From NCBI RefSeq assembly GCF_016583825.1, contig NZ_NRRV01000027.1:1-64000 (forward strand): a stretch of 64,000 nt of DNA, given 5' to 3'. The stretch is from Thiohalocapsa halophila (GTDB lineage: Bacteria > Pseudomonadota > Gammaproteobacteria > Chromatiales > Chromatiaceae). Positions 23,236 through 32,340 of the stretch are shown here, one piece after another (positions within the stretch are counted from its first letter, which is position 1; each line of letters begins with the position of its first letter). The position numbers were made by a program, and so were the translations under genes. The notes under the pieces were generated by a model that saw only the letters and a list, made by a program, of their open reading frames with translations, did no database searches and had not been told where the DNA came from.

Positions 23236-25326
23236 TCATCCGAGCGCCGCCTCGGACCTCGATTCGGCCTCGGCCCTCGCTCCTCGACCCTCGGCCCTCT
23301 CCTTCCGCTTCTTCTCGACCAGCTCCGCATCGCACTTCGGGCAGAACTCGTGCTCGCCGGCGATGTAGCCGTGGTGCGGGCAGATGGAGAAGGTCGGGGT
23401 GACGGTGATGTAGGGCAGGCGGAAGTTGGTGAGCGCGCGCCGGACCAGGCGCTTGCAGGCATCGGCGGAGCTGATCTGCTCGCCCATGTAGAGGTGCAGC
23501 ACGGTGCCGCCGGTGTACTTGGATTGCAGCTCGTCCTGCATGGCGAGCGCCTGGAAGGCGTCGTCGGTGTAGCCCACCGGCAGCTGGGAGGAGTTGGTGT
23601 AATAGGGCGCGTCCTCCGAGCCGGCCTGGATGATGCCGGGATAGCGCTTGTTGTCCTCGCGGGCGAAGCGGTAAGTCGTCCCCTCCGCCGGCGTCGCCTC
23701 CAGGTTGTACAGGTGTCCGGTCTCCTCCTGGAACTGCACCATCCGCTCGCGCACGTGATCCAGCAGCCGCGCCGCAAAGGCGTGGCCCCAGTCGCTGGTG
23801 ATGTCTTCGGCGTCTGCGGTGAAGTTGCGGATCAGCTCGTTGATGCCGTTGACACCGATGGTGCTGAAATGATTACGCAGGGTGCCGAGATAGCGCTTGG
23901 TGTAGGGGAAGAGTCCGGCGTCCATGTGCCGCTGGATGACCTTGCGCTTGAGCTCCAGGCTCTTTTTGGCAAGCTCCATCAGCTCGTCCAGGCGGGCCAA
24001 CAGCCCCGGCTCGTCGCCGGCGTGGGAGAAGCCCAAGCGCGCGCAGTTGATGGTGACGACGCCGAGGGAGCCGGTCTGCTCCGCGGAGCCGAACAGGCCG
24101 TTGCCGCGCTTGAGCAGCTCGGAGACGTCCAGGCGCAGCCGGCAGCACATGCTGCGGACCATGTTGGGCTCCATGTCGGAGGAGAGAAAGTTGCTGAAGT
24201 ACGGCAAGCCATAGCGGGCCGTCATGCGAAACAGCAGCTCGGTGTTCTCGCTCTCCCACGGGAAGTCGTCGGTGATGTTGTAGGTCGGGATCGGGAAGGT
24301 GAAGATCCGCCCTTTGGCATCGCCCTCGGTCATCACCTCGATGTAGGCGCGGTTGATCATGTCCATCTCGGCCTGGAGCTCGCCGTAGGTGAAGGCTTGC
24401 TCCTCGCCGCCGATAACCGGGACCTGTTCTCTCAAATCCTCCGGGCAGACCCAGTCGAAGGTCAGGTTCGTGAAGGGGGTCTGACAACCCCACCGGCTCG
24501 GCACGTTCAGGTTATAGATCAGCTCCTGGATGTACTGCTTGACCTGGCGGTAGCAGAGCCCGTCGAGACGCACGAAGGGCGCCATGTAGGTATCGAAGCT
24601 GGAGAAGGCCTGCGCGCCGGCCCACTCGTTCTGCAGCGTGCCCAGGAAATTCACGATCTGCCCGACGGCGCTCGACATGTGCTTCGGCGGACCGGCCTCC
24701 ACCTTGCCCGGCACGCCGTTCAAGCCCTCGGTGAGCAGCGTGCGCAGGGACCAGCCGGCGCAGTAGCCGGCGAGCATGTCCAGGTCGTGGATGTGCAGGT
24801 CGCCCGCGCGGTGCGCCTCCCCCACCTGCGGCGGATAGACGTGGGAGAGCCAGTAGTTGGCGATCATCTTGCCGGAGGTGTTCAGGATGAGCCCGCCCAG
24901 CGAGTAGCCCTGGTTGGCGTTGGCCGACACCCGCCAGTCCGAGCGGTCCAGGTACTCGTTGATGGAGGTGGCCACGTCCACCAGGGTGTGGCGGTCGCTG
25001 CGCAGCTTGGCGCGCTGCTCGCGGTAGACGATGTAGGAGCGCGCCGTCTCGAAGTGATTGGCGGCGATGAGCGTCTGCTCGACGACATCCTGGATGCCCT
25101 CGATGTCCGGCATCTGCGCAATGTCATGGCGGCCGTAGCGATGCGCGAGCACCTTCACCACTTGCGCCGTCAGCAGCTTGGCCTCCGGCTCGTCGAACTC
25201 GCCGGTGGCCTGCCCGGCGCGCAGGATGGCGGACTCGATCTTGCCCGCGTCGAAGGGCACCTCGCCGCCGTCGCGCTTGGCCACCCGCGTCGGCAGCACC
25301 GCCAAGGCCTTGGTTTCCGCCACCAT
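23236..25326 (-). CDS. nrdD: Anaerobic (class III) ribonucleoside-triphosphate reductase, catalytic part lacking the glycyl-radical tail
   Basis: A 696-residue protein from ATG 25326 (MVAETKALAV), chosen because AGGAG lies 8 bases upstream; an earlier in-frame ATG at 25374 falls in the promoter. Residues about 5-100 form the ATP-cone regulatory domain (VAKRDGGEVPFDAGKI). The catalytic barrel includes the finger-loop cysteine in SMCCRLRLDVSEL. The C-terminal zinc-site region reads FSICPHHGYIAGEHEFCPKC. In intact NrdD this is followed by the RVxGY radical motif. Here the chain ends in a Lys/Arg/Glu/Ala tail without it, and the motif is encoded by the next gene. It converts NTPs to dNTPs without oxygen. 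NrdR boxes and an FNR-like site lie upstream. Confidence 0.92.
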   Translation of the reverse strand: MVAETKALAVLPTRVAKRDGGEVPFDAGKIESAILRAGQATGEFDEPEAKLLTAQVVKVLAHRYGRHDIAQMPDIEGIQDVVEQTLIAANHFETARSYIVYREQRAKLRSDRHTLVDVATSINEYLDRSDWRVSANANQGYSLGGLILNTSGKMIANYWLSHVYPPQVGEAHRAGDLHIHDLDMLAGYCAGWSLRTLLTEGLNGVPGKVEAGPPKHMSSAVGQIVNFLGTLQNEWAGAQAFSSFDTYMAPFVRLDGLCYRQVKQYIQELIYNLNVPSRWGCQTPFTNLTFDWVCPEDLREQVPVIGGEEQAFTYGELQAEMDMINRAYIEVMTEGDAKGRIFTFPIPTYNITDDFPWESENTELLFRMTARYGLPYFSNFLSSDMEPNMVRSMCCRLRLDVSELLKRGNGLFGSAEQTGSLGVVTINCARLGFSHAGDEPGLLARLDELMELAKKSLELKRKVIQRHMDAGLFPYTKRYLGTLRNHFSTIGVNGINELIRNFTADAEDITSDWGHAFAARLLDHVRERMVQFQEETGHLYNLEATPAEGTTYRFAREDNKRYPGIIQAGSEDAPYYTNSSQLPVGYTDDAFQALAMQDELQSKYTGGTVLHLYMGEQISSADACKRLVRRALTNFRLPYITVTPTFSICPHHGYIAGEHEFCPKCDAELVEKKRKERAEGRGARAEAESRSEAALG

Positions 25327-25351
25327 TAAATGCGCTCCTGATTCGTGAGAA

Positions 25352-25398
25352 ACACTAGATATTGTGCGAGACATTATAGAGAACCCTAGATATAGCGA
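25352..25398 (-). promoter_or_regulatory. nrdD promoter: two NrdR boxes around a TATAAT -10
   Basis: ACACTAGATATTGTGC (25352-25367) and ACCCTAGATATAGCGA (25383-25398) match the NrdR consensus acaCwAtATaTwGtgt at about 14 and 12 of 16 positions. Their starts are 31 bp apart, three helical turns, as in known NrdR operators. Between them, on the reverse strand, is a perfect TATAAT (25373-25378). NrdR bound here would block RNA polymerase, which suggests dATP/ATP-responsive repression of nrdD. Confidence 0.82.
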
Positions 25399-25419
25399 AA
25401 CCCCCCTGAGCAGAAAAGG

Positions 25420-25433
25420 TTGATAGCGATCAG
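25420..25433. promoter_or_regulatory. FNR/Anr-type site upstream of nrdD
   Basis: TTGATAGCGATCAG matches the FNR consensus TTGAT-N4-ATCAA at nine of ten positions. Its centre is about 60 bp upstream of the start expected from the TATAAT box, the distance used for class I activation by FNR. It would turn on the oxygen-sensitive reductase when oxygen is absent. Confidence 0.7.
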
Positions 25434-25656
25434 CGCGGCGGCTCTATCCGCTGCCGGATCAACGGCTTGCGACGCGGAGTCCACAGGCGCCGAGCCCACC
25501 CATACACATCACGGCCCCGAAACCTCGGATCATCGCCTCGCAAATGTCCTGTCCACGCCGATGCCCACGCCCGTCCTCCTCGTCGTAAACTGTGGGATCC
25601 AATAGCAGGGCGCCGGCTACGGCGCCTGTGCTGATCAGCCAAGGAGACAGTCACTG

Positions 25657-26616
25657 ATGACCGCGCGCATCGGCTTCATCGGCCTCGGCATCATGGGCCG
25701 CCCCATGGCCCTGAACCTGCTCGCGGCCGGCCACGAGCTCAGCGTCTATGCCCGCCGCACCGAGGCGCTCACCCCCGTCACCGACGCCGGCGCACGCGCC
25801 TGCGACAGCCCGGCCGGCGTCGCCCGCGAGGCGGATATCGTCTTCACCATGCTCGCCGACACGCCGGACGTGGCCGAGGTGGTTTTGGGGACTGGCGGGG
25901 GGACCGGCGGGAGCACCACCGGAGTCAGCGCGAGCGACGGCGGCGGCGACGACCGGCGTGCCCGCGCCGTCATCGCCGGCATCCGCCCCGGCAGCGTGGT
26001 GGTGGACATGAGCACCATCTCACCAGCGGTGACACGGCAGATCGCCGCAGAGCTGGCCCCGGCCGGGGCCACCATGCTAGACGCCCCCGTCTCCGGCGGC
26101 GACATCGGCGCCCGCGACGGCACCCTGTCCATCATGGTGGGTGGCCCGGCCGAGGCCTTCGCGCAGCTCGCGCCGCTGTTCGAGATCCTGGGCCGGCACG
26201 TGGTCCACGTCGGCGAGCACGGCGCTGGACAGATCTGCAAGGCCTGCAACCAAATCGTCGTGGGTCAGACCATCGCCGGCGTCGGCGAGGCCCTGCTGCT
26301 GGCGGAGGCCGCCGGCGTGGACGGTGCCCGGGTGCGCGAGGCGCTGCTCGGCGGCTTCGCCGGCAGCCGCATCCTGGAGGTCCATGGTCAGCGCATGCTC
26401 GACGACAACTACACGCCGGGCTTCAAGGCTGCGCTGCATCAAAAGGACATGCGCATCGTCCAGGAGACCGCCCACGAGCTGGGCCTCGGCCTGCCCGGTG
26501 CGGCCCTGGTAGCCCAGCTGCTCAACACCCTGGTGGGCCGGGGCGACGGCGGACTCGACTCCGCAGCGCTGCACCTGGCACAGCGGCGGCTGAATGCGCA
26601 GGGCGAGTCGAGCTAG
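25657..26616 (+). CDS. 2-hydroxy-3-oxopropionate (tartronate semialdehyde) reductase-like, beta-hydroxyacid dehydrogenase family
   Basis: A 319-residue NAD(P)-dependent enzyme; family members are usually near 295. The nucleotide site is GFIGLGIMGRPMALNL. The substrate motif DAPVSGGDIGARDGTLSIMV and the catalytic Lys region GAGQICKACNQIVVG are intact. The middle stretch DMSTISPAVTRQ is also typical. These suggest GarR/GlxR rather than 3-hydroxyisobutyrate dehydrogenase, reducing tartronate semialdehyde to glycerate. An insertion of about 25 residues rich in Gly, Ser and Thr (GTGGGTGGSTTGVSASDGGG) lies around residue 78 on the enzyme surface. AGGAGA precedes the ATG. Confidence 0.85.
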   Translation: MTARIGFIGLGIMGRPMALNLLAAGHELSVYARRTEALTPVTDAGARACDSPAGVAREADIVFTMLADTPDVAEVVLGTGGGTGGSTTGVSASDGGGDDRRARAVIAGIRPGSVVVDMSTISPAVTRQIAAELAPAGATMLDAPVSGGDIGARDGTLSIMVGGPAEAFAQLAPLFEILGRHVVHVGEHGAGQICKACNQIVVGQTIAGVGEALLLAEAAGVDGARVREALLGGFAGSRILEVHGQRMLDDNYTPGFKAALHQKDMRIVQETAHELGLGLPGAALVAQLLNTLVGRGDGGLDSAALHLAQRRLNAQGESS

Positions 26617-26736
26617 CCGCGCAGCACCGGTGCGAGCCCGACTCACCGCGGCCCACCGCCCCGGCCTGCCGCTGCCCGTGTGGACCACAGCAACACCGCC
26701 CGGGCGCCCGCGCTGCCGACACGGGGCCGGCCGGCG

Positions 26737-29700
26737 ATGACCATCGACGTCGACATCCACGACCCGAGCCACCTCGACGCACTCACCGACGCCGAGCTGG
26801 ACGCCCTGCCCGTCGGTGCCATTCGCCTCGACAGCGACGGGCGCATCCTGTTCTACAGTCACCACCAGGCCAGCCTCACCGGCCGCATACCGGCGCAGGT
26901 GCTCGGGCGCGATTTCTTTCGCGAGGTGGCCCCCGCCAGCGCCATGCCCGAGCTCTACGGGCGCTTTCGCCAGGGGGTGCTGACCGGGCAGCTGAGCTGC
27001 ACCTTCGAGCTCATCTACGACTTTCGCATGCAGCCGGTGCAGGCGCGCATCCATATGCGCAACGCCGCAGCCGACGGCGAGTACTGGATCGTGGTGGAGC
27101 CGCTGCAACACCTGGCGCAACGCAGCATGCCCGACGTGGCCGGTGACGGCGGCGTCGACACCGGCCTGAGCATGGTCTCTCGCGACCCCGGGCGCTGCGA
27201 TGCCCAGCCCATTGCTCACTGCGCCAGCTTGCAATCCTTCGGCTGCCTGCTGGTGCTCGCAGCGGACAGTCTGCGGGTCGTCGCCGCGGGCGCCAACACC
27301 AAGGACTTCCTGGGCCTGGAGCCACAGGCCGTGCTCGGCGCCGAGCTCGGGACCCTACTGCCGTCAGGCGACGGCGGCCTCGTCGCCTGTGTGCGCGAGA
27401 CCCAGTCCGAGCCGGAAACCTTCTGCCCGGAAGCCTTCAGCGCCCCACCGCAGCCACACCTGCCGGACCTGGCGCTGAGCCTGCGCCTGACACCCTGGCA
27501 TGGCAGGCTCCTGCTGGAGATCGAGCCGGATGTGCCGCTGGCGACGGCGACGCAGGCCGGCGCCTGCGACCCGGGCGCCCTCGGCCGCGAGCTGCTGGCC
27601 GCGGCGGACATCGACATCCTGTGCAGCCGTCTAGCTCGCGCGCTGCGCCGTTTCACCGGCTTCGAGCGAGTCCTGGTGTACCGCTTCGAGCCGGATTGGG
27701 ACGGCACCGTCATCGCCGAGGACCTGGCCCCGGACACCCTGCCCTCGGTGCGCGGGCTGCGCTATGCCGCAGCCGACATCCCGACCCGGGCGCGGGCGCT
27801 GTACACGGCGACCCCCCTACGCTACGTGCCGATCCGCGACCATGCCGAGATACCCCTCCTCGCCGAGCGCGAGCCCCCGACCAGCATCGACATCGGCGCC
27901 GCACAGCTGCGAACCCTGCACCCCACCCATCGCGCCTACCTGGAGCAGCTCGGCGTCAACGCCAGCCTGTCGCTCTCCATCGTCTGCGACGGCCAACTAT
28001 GGGGGCTCGTCATCTGCCATCACCGCCGCCCGCACGCCATCTCGATGGCCCTGCGCCAGCGCTTGGCGGAGCTGGCGGCGCTGGTGTCGGCGCGCATCGC
28101 GCTGCTCGAGCAGCGCATCCAGCTCCAGGCCCGGGAGCAGGGCGTGGCCGCCATCAACGCCATCATCGGCCGGCTGGACATCCGCAAGCCCTTCCCACAG
28201 GGCTTCGTCGGCAACGAGGCACTGTTGCGCGGCCTGTTCGCCGCCGATGCCGTCCAGATCTTCCACCGCGATGCCCCGCTGCTCGAAGAGGGCGCGCTGG
28301 ACCTGGACGCTGAGGAGCAGCGTGCGCTGCTGCACTTCCTGCGCAAGCGCGGCGGCGGCGTCTGGAGCACGGACTGCCTGTCCTGCGAATTCGAGCCGGC
28401 GGCGGCATACCCGGAGCGCCTCGCCGGCATCATCGCCATCTTTATCGGTCCGACCGAAGACTATGTGATGCTCTTCGGCCGCCGGCGCACCCGCTTCAAG
28501 GTGCGCTGGGGCGCGCGGCCGGCGGCCTTGTCGCCGGCGGCGGACGACACCAGCCCCTGGAGCACGCGCCGCTTCGAGCCCTGGGAAGAGGAGCGTATCC
28601 ACCACGCCCCGCCCTGGACCCGGTCCGAGCTCGGCACCGCCGAGGCCCTGCGCAATCTCACGCAGGAGGTCATCGTCGCCAGTGCTGCGCACTTCGAGGT
28701 CCTGGCGCTGCGCGACGGCCTCACTGGGCTGCCGAACCGCGAGCGCTTCCGCCAGATACTCGCGACGACCATCGAGCAGGCCGAGACCACCGGCGGTGTG
28801 TTCGGCATTGGTCTGCTGGACATCGACCACTTCAAAAGCGTCAACGACACCCTGGGCCACGACAAGGGCGATATCCTGCTCGCGGCCGCCGCCAAACGCA
28901 TCCTCGCCGTATTGCCCGAGGGGGCCGTGGTGGCCCGGCTCGGCGGCGACGAGTTCGCGCTGCTGCTGCCCTCAGGCCACGAGGACGCCTTAGACGCGAT
29001 GCCGGAGCGCGTGGTGGCCGCCTTCCGCAAGCCCATCAGCGTCGACGACGACCGCTTCGCCGTGTCCGTCTCCATGGGTGTCACCCTCGGCCATGGCGCC
29101 TCCCAGGGCACGGAGCTGCTGAAACAGGCGGACATGGCCCTCTACCAAGCCAAGGATGCCGGTCGCGACTGCGTGCGGGCCTTCGACAGCGGCCTGCAGC
29201 AGCGCGCCCTGGTGCGGCTCGAGATCGCTCGGGAGATCCTCGGACGCAGCCCGAAAACCGCGATAGAGATCCTGCTCCAGCCGCAAGTGCCCATTGCAAC
29301 CCGGCGTCCCGAGCCCCGCTTCGAGGTGCTGGCGCGCTGGCGCACCGCCGAGGGGCGTCTCTTGCAACCACTGGAATTCATCGATGCAGCGCAGCAAAAC
29401 GGCTTGATGCGCGCCGTCACCGAGGCGGTGCTTGCGCGCAGCCTGCTGGTCCTGCGCGAGCACGCCGGGGCGAGCGGCGCCGACCCCGTACTGGCCGTCA
29501 ACGTCACCGCCGCCGACCTGGAGGCGCGCTGGTTCGCCCGCTCGCTGCTGCAGGCACTGGCCGATGCCGGGGTGGCTCCGACGCGGCTGGAGCTGGAGAT
29601 CGCCGAGTCCGTACTGCTGCGCATCACGCCTAGCGTGCGCGAGTCCCTGCGCCAGCTCAGCGACGGCGGCATCCGCATTGCGCTGGACGATTTCGGCAGC

Positions 29701-29991
29701 GGCTTCAGCTCCATGGCGCATCTGCGCGAGCTCAACATCTCCACCCTCAAGATCGACCGGGACTTCGTGCGCGGCGTCACGGCCGAGCAGGACCGACGCC
29801 TGGTGGCGGGCATCGTCGCCATGGCGCACTCGCTGGGCAAGAGCGTGGTGGCCGAGGGCGTCGAGCGCGTTACCGAGCTCGAAGTGCTGCGCCGGCTCGG
29901 CTGCGATTGGGGGCAGGGCTATCTCTGGTCCGAGCCGCTGACGCCGGCGGACGCCTTCGACGGCAACTGGCGCCCGGCGCGGCGAAGCTGA
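26737..29991 (+). CDS. PYP-like PAS / bacteriophytochrome / GGDEF / EAL hybrid (Ppd type)
   Basis: A 1084-residue sensor. Residues about 9-125 closely match photoactive yellow protein (ALPVGAIRLDSDGRILFY, GRDFFREVAPASAMPELYGR). Y40, T48 and R50 align with PYP Tyr42, Thr50 and Arg52; Glu46 is Gln44, and the chromophore Cys69 is Ala67. From about 145 follow the bacteriophytochrome PAS-GAF-PHY modules: candidate bilin cysteine C154 in GRCDAQPI, ERVLVYRFEPDWDGTVIAED, and AADIPTRARALY in the place of PASDIP. The PHY tongue PRxSF motif is altered (STRRFEPWEEE). GGDEF is intact at 736-740. The EAL domain has EVL at 863, DDFGSGFSS, LKIDRDF, EGVE and QGYL, so it should be active. GTG 26680 is an alternative start. 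Confidence 0.9.
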   Translation: MTIDVDIHDPSHLDALTDAELDALPVGAIRLDSDGRILFYSHHQASLTGRIPAQVLGRDFFREVAPASAMPELYGRFRQGVLTGQLSCTFELIYDFRMQPVQARIHMRNAAADGEYWIVVEPLQHLAQRSMPDVAGDGGVDTGLSMVSRDPGRCDAQPIAHCASLQSFGCLLVLAADSLRVVAAGANTKDFLGLEPQAVLGAELGTLLPSGDGGLVACVRETQSEPETFCPEAFSAPPQPHLPDLALSLRLTPWHGRLLLEIEPDVPLATATQAGACDPGALGRELLAAADIDILCSRLARALRRFTGFERVLVYRFEPDWDGTVIAEDLAPDTLPSVRGLRYAAADIPTRARALYTATPLRYVPIRDHAEIPLLAEREPPTSIDIGAAQLRTLHPTHRAYLEQLGVNASLSLSIVCDGQLWGLVICHHRRPHAISMALRQRLAELAALVSARIALLEQRIQLQAREQGVAAINAIIGRLDIRKPFPQGFVGNEALLRGLFAADAVQIFHRDAPLLEEGALDLDAEEQRALLHFLRKRGGGVWSTDCLSCEFEPAAAYPERLAGIIAIFIGPTEDYVMLFGRRRTRFKVRWGARPAALSPAADDTSPWSTRRFEPWEEERIHHAPPWTRSELGTAEALRNLTQEVIVASAAHFEVLALRDGLTGLPNRERFRQILATTIEQAETTGGVFGIGLLDIDHFKSVNDTLGHDKGDILLAAAAKRILAVLPEGAVVARLGGDEFALLLPSGHEDALDAMPERVVAAFRKPISVDDDRFAVSVSMGVTLGHGASQGTELLKQADMALYQAKDAGRDCVRAFDSGLQQRALVRLEIAREILGRSPKTAIEILLQPQVPIATRRPEPRFEVLARWRTAEGRLLQPLEFIDAAQQNGLMRAVTEAVLARSLLVLREHAGASGADPVLAVNVTAADLEARWFARSLLQALADAGVAPTRLELEIAESVLLRITPSVRESLRQLSDGGIRIALDDFGSGFSSMAHLRELNISTLKIDRDFVRGVTAEQDRRLVAGIVAMAHSLGKSVVAEGVERVTELEVLRRLGCDWGQGYLWSEPLTPADAFDGNWRPARRS

Positions 29992-30078
29992 AGGCCCTAG
30001 CCCCTCGGGGCCGCCGGGAGCCGGACCCCGGGGCTGTGTTAGGGTCGGGCCCACGCATTCCCCACCGCGCCCGGGACC

Positions 30079-32232
30079 ATGTCGACCTTCACAGCCATAC
30101 ACAGCATCGACTGCCCGTCGGAGCTCACCGTCGAGCGCAACGGCGAGCATCCGGCCTTTACCATCCGCTTCGGCGCCGACGGCGAGATCCCATTCCCGCA
30201 GGTGATCCTGCGCGCCGCCGGCCGGGAGACCTTGTTCAACGGCAGTGACATCCAAGCCCGGCAAACCGAGACCGGCGACTGGCGCTATTGGGTAGAGGTG
30301 CCGGCGGGCAGTGCCCCCGGTGAGCGCCTGCAAGTGCAGGTGGAAGGCTGCCGCCGTGCCGATATCGACAACGCCGGCGGCGGCGACTGGATCAAGGCCT
30401 TCCGCGAGATCCGCCTTGTCGGCACCAACGGTGGCGGTGCCAACGCGGGCCAAGGCGCCCGGGCGCAGCCCCGCGTCGAGCCCGCGCTGGCCGGCGGCGC
30501 CGAAGTGAAGCTCTACTTCGGCATCCACAAGCACATGCACCAGCCCTACTACAACACCACGGACCCCGACGCCTGGGACGGCGAAAAGGACGAGATCTTC
30601 GGCTCCCGCGGCGGCAACTACACCGACTTCGTGCCTGCGGCGGTGCAGCAGTACATCGACGGCGGCCTGCCGCACGCCGGGCTGTCCACCAGCTGGAGCG
30701 GCTCGCTCATCGAGCAGCTGGACCGCTGTGCCGAGCTGGGGCGCTGCGGCGGACGCTTCGGCGGCTGGAGCGCGCCCCTGCGCCACATGGCCGATGCCAC
30801 CACGGCCCTCGGCAACCCGCGCATCAGCTTCTCCGGGCTCGGCTTCTTCCACCCGCTGATGCCGCTCATCCCGCCCCAGGACATCGTCCGCCAGATCGCC
30901 TGGCACCGCGAGGCCATCGAGCAGGCCTTCGGCGTGCCGGCGTCGCGGGTGCTGTTCCCGCCGGAGACGGCCTTTCACGTGCGCATGATCCCGGCGCTGC
31001 TGGAGGCCGGCGTGGAGGCGGTGATCTACGACTCCATCCACCGCTTCCGGGCCTGCCGCGACTATCCCTACGCCGGCATCGAAGAAGGCATGCTGCCGCC
31101 GAGCCCCGCAGAGCAGGTCAACCCGCCGGTGGACGACTGGCTGCAGCTGCACAACATCTGGGCGGCGTCGAAGATCTCGCCGTCGCTGCTCAAGCCCGAG
31201 TACGTGGGCTACGAGGACCCGGACGGCACGCTGCAAAAGATCATCGCCATCCCCGCCGAGCGCTACATCGGCAACGAGGACGCCCGCGGCGGCTTCGGGG
31301 CGCTGCAGTATCCGGACGTGCTGGGGCAGCTCTACCAGCGCATCGTCGACACCGGCAGCTTCGACCCGGCGCACCCGCCGTTCTTCCTGCTCCATTCCGA
31401 CGGCGACAACCACGGCGGCGGCGCCGACAGCTACTACCACCACAACACCGGCGAGCTGGTGCGGTGGCTCAAGCAGGACCAGCGCTTCGAGCTCACCACG
31501 CCGGAGGACTACCTACAGCGCTTCCCGCCGGACCCGGAGCAGGTCATCCACATCGAGCCCGGCTCCTGGGCCGGCGCCGACAACGGCGACCCCCAGTTCA
31601 TGAAGTGGTTCAGCCGCTACGACCAACCCTACTCGCCGGACCTGAATTCCTGGGCGGTGCTCACGGCTTTCCAGAACCTGGTGCACACCCTGGCCGCAGC
31701 CGAGCCGAGCCATCCGCAGCTGGCGGAGGTCATGCGGCTGCTGCTCACCGCCGAGACCAGCTGCTACTGGTATTGGACCGGGCAGCAGGTCTGGGACGAG
31801 CAGGTGACCAATGCCGCCAACCTGGGGCTCTCACGCATCAAGCCCGCCGTCGACGCCATCGTCTCCGCCGGGCGCGAGCAAACCCCGCCGACCATTTTCC
31901 CGCCCTGGGTGATTCCGGAAAATCCGGGCGGCAAGCGCTGGGGCCAGGGCTGTCTGCTGGACGCGCCGCGAGAGGCCACTGTGCACAGCTTCATCGCCGA
32001 CTGCTCCGGCCTGGCGCGCGTGGACCTGGTGCTGCGCACGGCCAATGGCGAGCAGCGCCTACCCATGCGCAGCCACGGCCCCTACCCCACACAGACCGGC
32101 GCCCGGCTGACGGCGGACTATGTCACCGCCGAGCTGCCGGTGGGGGCCGGCGATGTCCGCTACTACCTCGAAGCCGAGGACAACCGCGGCAACATCGCCC
32201 GCGGCGCGCTGGAGCGCCTCTTTCTGGCCTGA
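30079..32232 (+). CDS. Glycoside hydrolase family 57 protein
   Basis: A 717-residue protein. After an N-terminal beta region of about 115 residues, a GH57 domain begins with KLYFGIHKHMHQPYY (HQP at 154-156). The predicted nucleophile is E296 in LFPPETAFHVRM, and HSDGDNHGGGADSYYHHN lies in the acid/base region. It continues to EPGSWAGADNGDPQFMKWF and SCYWYWTGQQVWDEQVTNA. GH57 enzymes are retaining alpha-amylases, amylopullulanases or branching enzymes acting on glycogen-like polymers. Specificity is not evident. No signal peptide, so a role in storage polysaccharide is likely. The C-terminal 130 residues resemble a beta-sandwich (ATVHSFIADCSGLARVDLVL). Confidence 0.87.
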   Translation: MSTFTAIHSIDCPSELTVERNGEHPAFTIRFGADGEIPFPQVILRAAGRETLFNGSDIQARQTETGDWRYWVEVPAGSAPGERLQVQVEGCRRADIDNAGGGDWIKAFREIRLVGTNGGGANAGQGARAQPRVEPALAGGAEVKLYFGIHKHMHQPYYNTTDPDAWDGEKDEIFGSRGGNYTDFVPAAVQQYIDGGLPHAGLSTSWSGSLIEQLDRCAELGRCGGRFGGWSAPLRHMADATTALGNPRISFSGLGFFHPLMPLIPPQDIVRQIAWHREAIEQAFGVPASRVLFPPETAFHVRMIPALLEAGVEAVIYDSIHRFRACRDYPYAGIEEGMLPPSPAEQVNPPVDDWLQLHNIWAASKISPSLLKPEYVGYEDPDGTLQKIIAIPAERYIGNEDARGGFGALQYPDVLGQLYQRIVDTGSFDPAHPPFFLLHSDGDNHGGGADSYYHHNTGELVRWLKQDQRFELTTPEDYLQRFPPDPEQVIHIEPGSWAGADNGDPQFMKWFSRYDQPYSPDLNSWAVLTAFQNLVHTLAAAEPSHPQLAEVMRLLLTAETSCYWYWTGQQVWDEQVTNAANLGLSRIKPAVDAIVSAGREQTPPTIFPPWVIPENPGGKRWGQGCLLDAPREATVHSFIADCSGLARVDLVLRTANGEQRLPMRSHGPYPTQTGARLTADYVTAELPVGAGDVRYYLEAEDNRGNIARGALERLFLA

Positions 32233-32340
32233 GGGTCGCAGGGCGTGCGCCCCGGCAGACCGGCCGGCGCCGCTCGCGATGCCAATCGGCATCGGTATCG
32301 ACACCGTGCTCGCCGCGCGCGCCGAGTAACGCTTCAACCA

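Noticed and set aside
28990-31443. 817-codon minus-strand open frame opposite the phytochrome and GH57 genes
   Set aside because: It crosses two genes with strong evidence on the plus strand and has no protein-like features.
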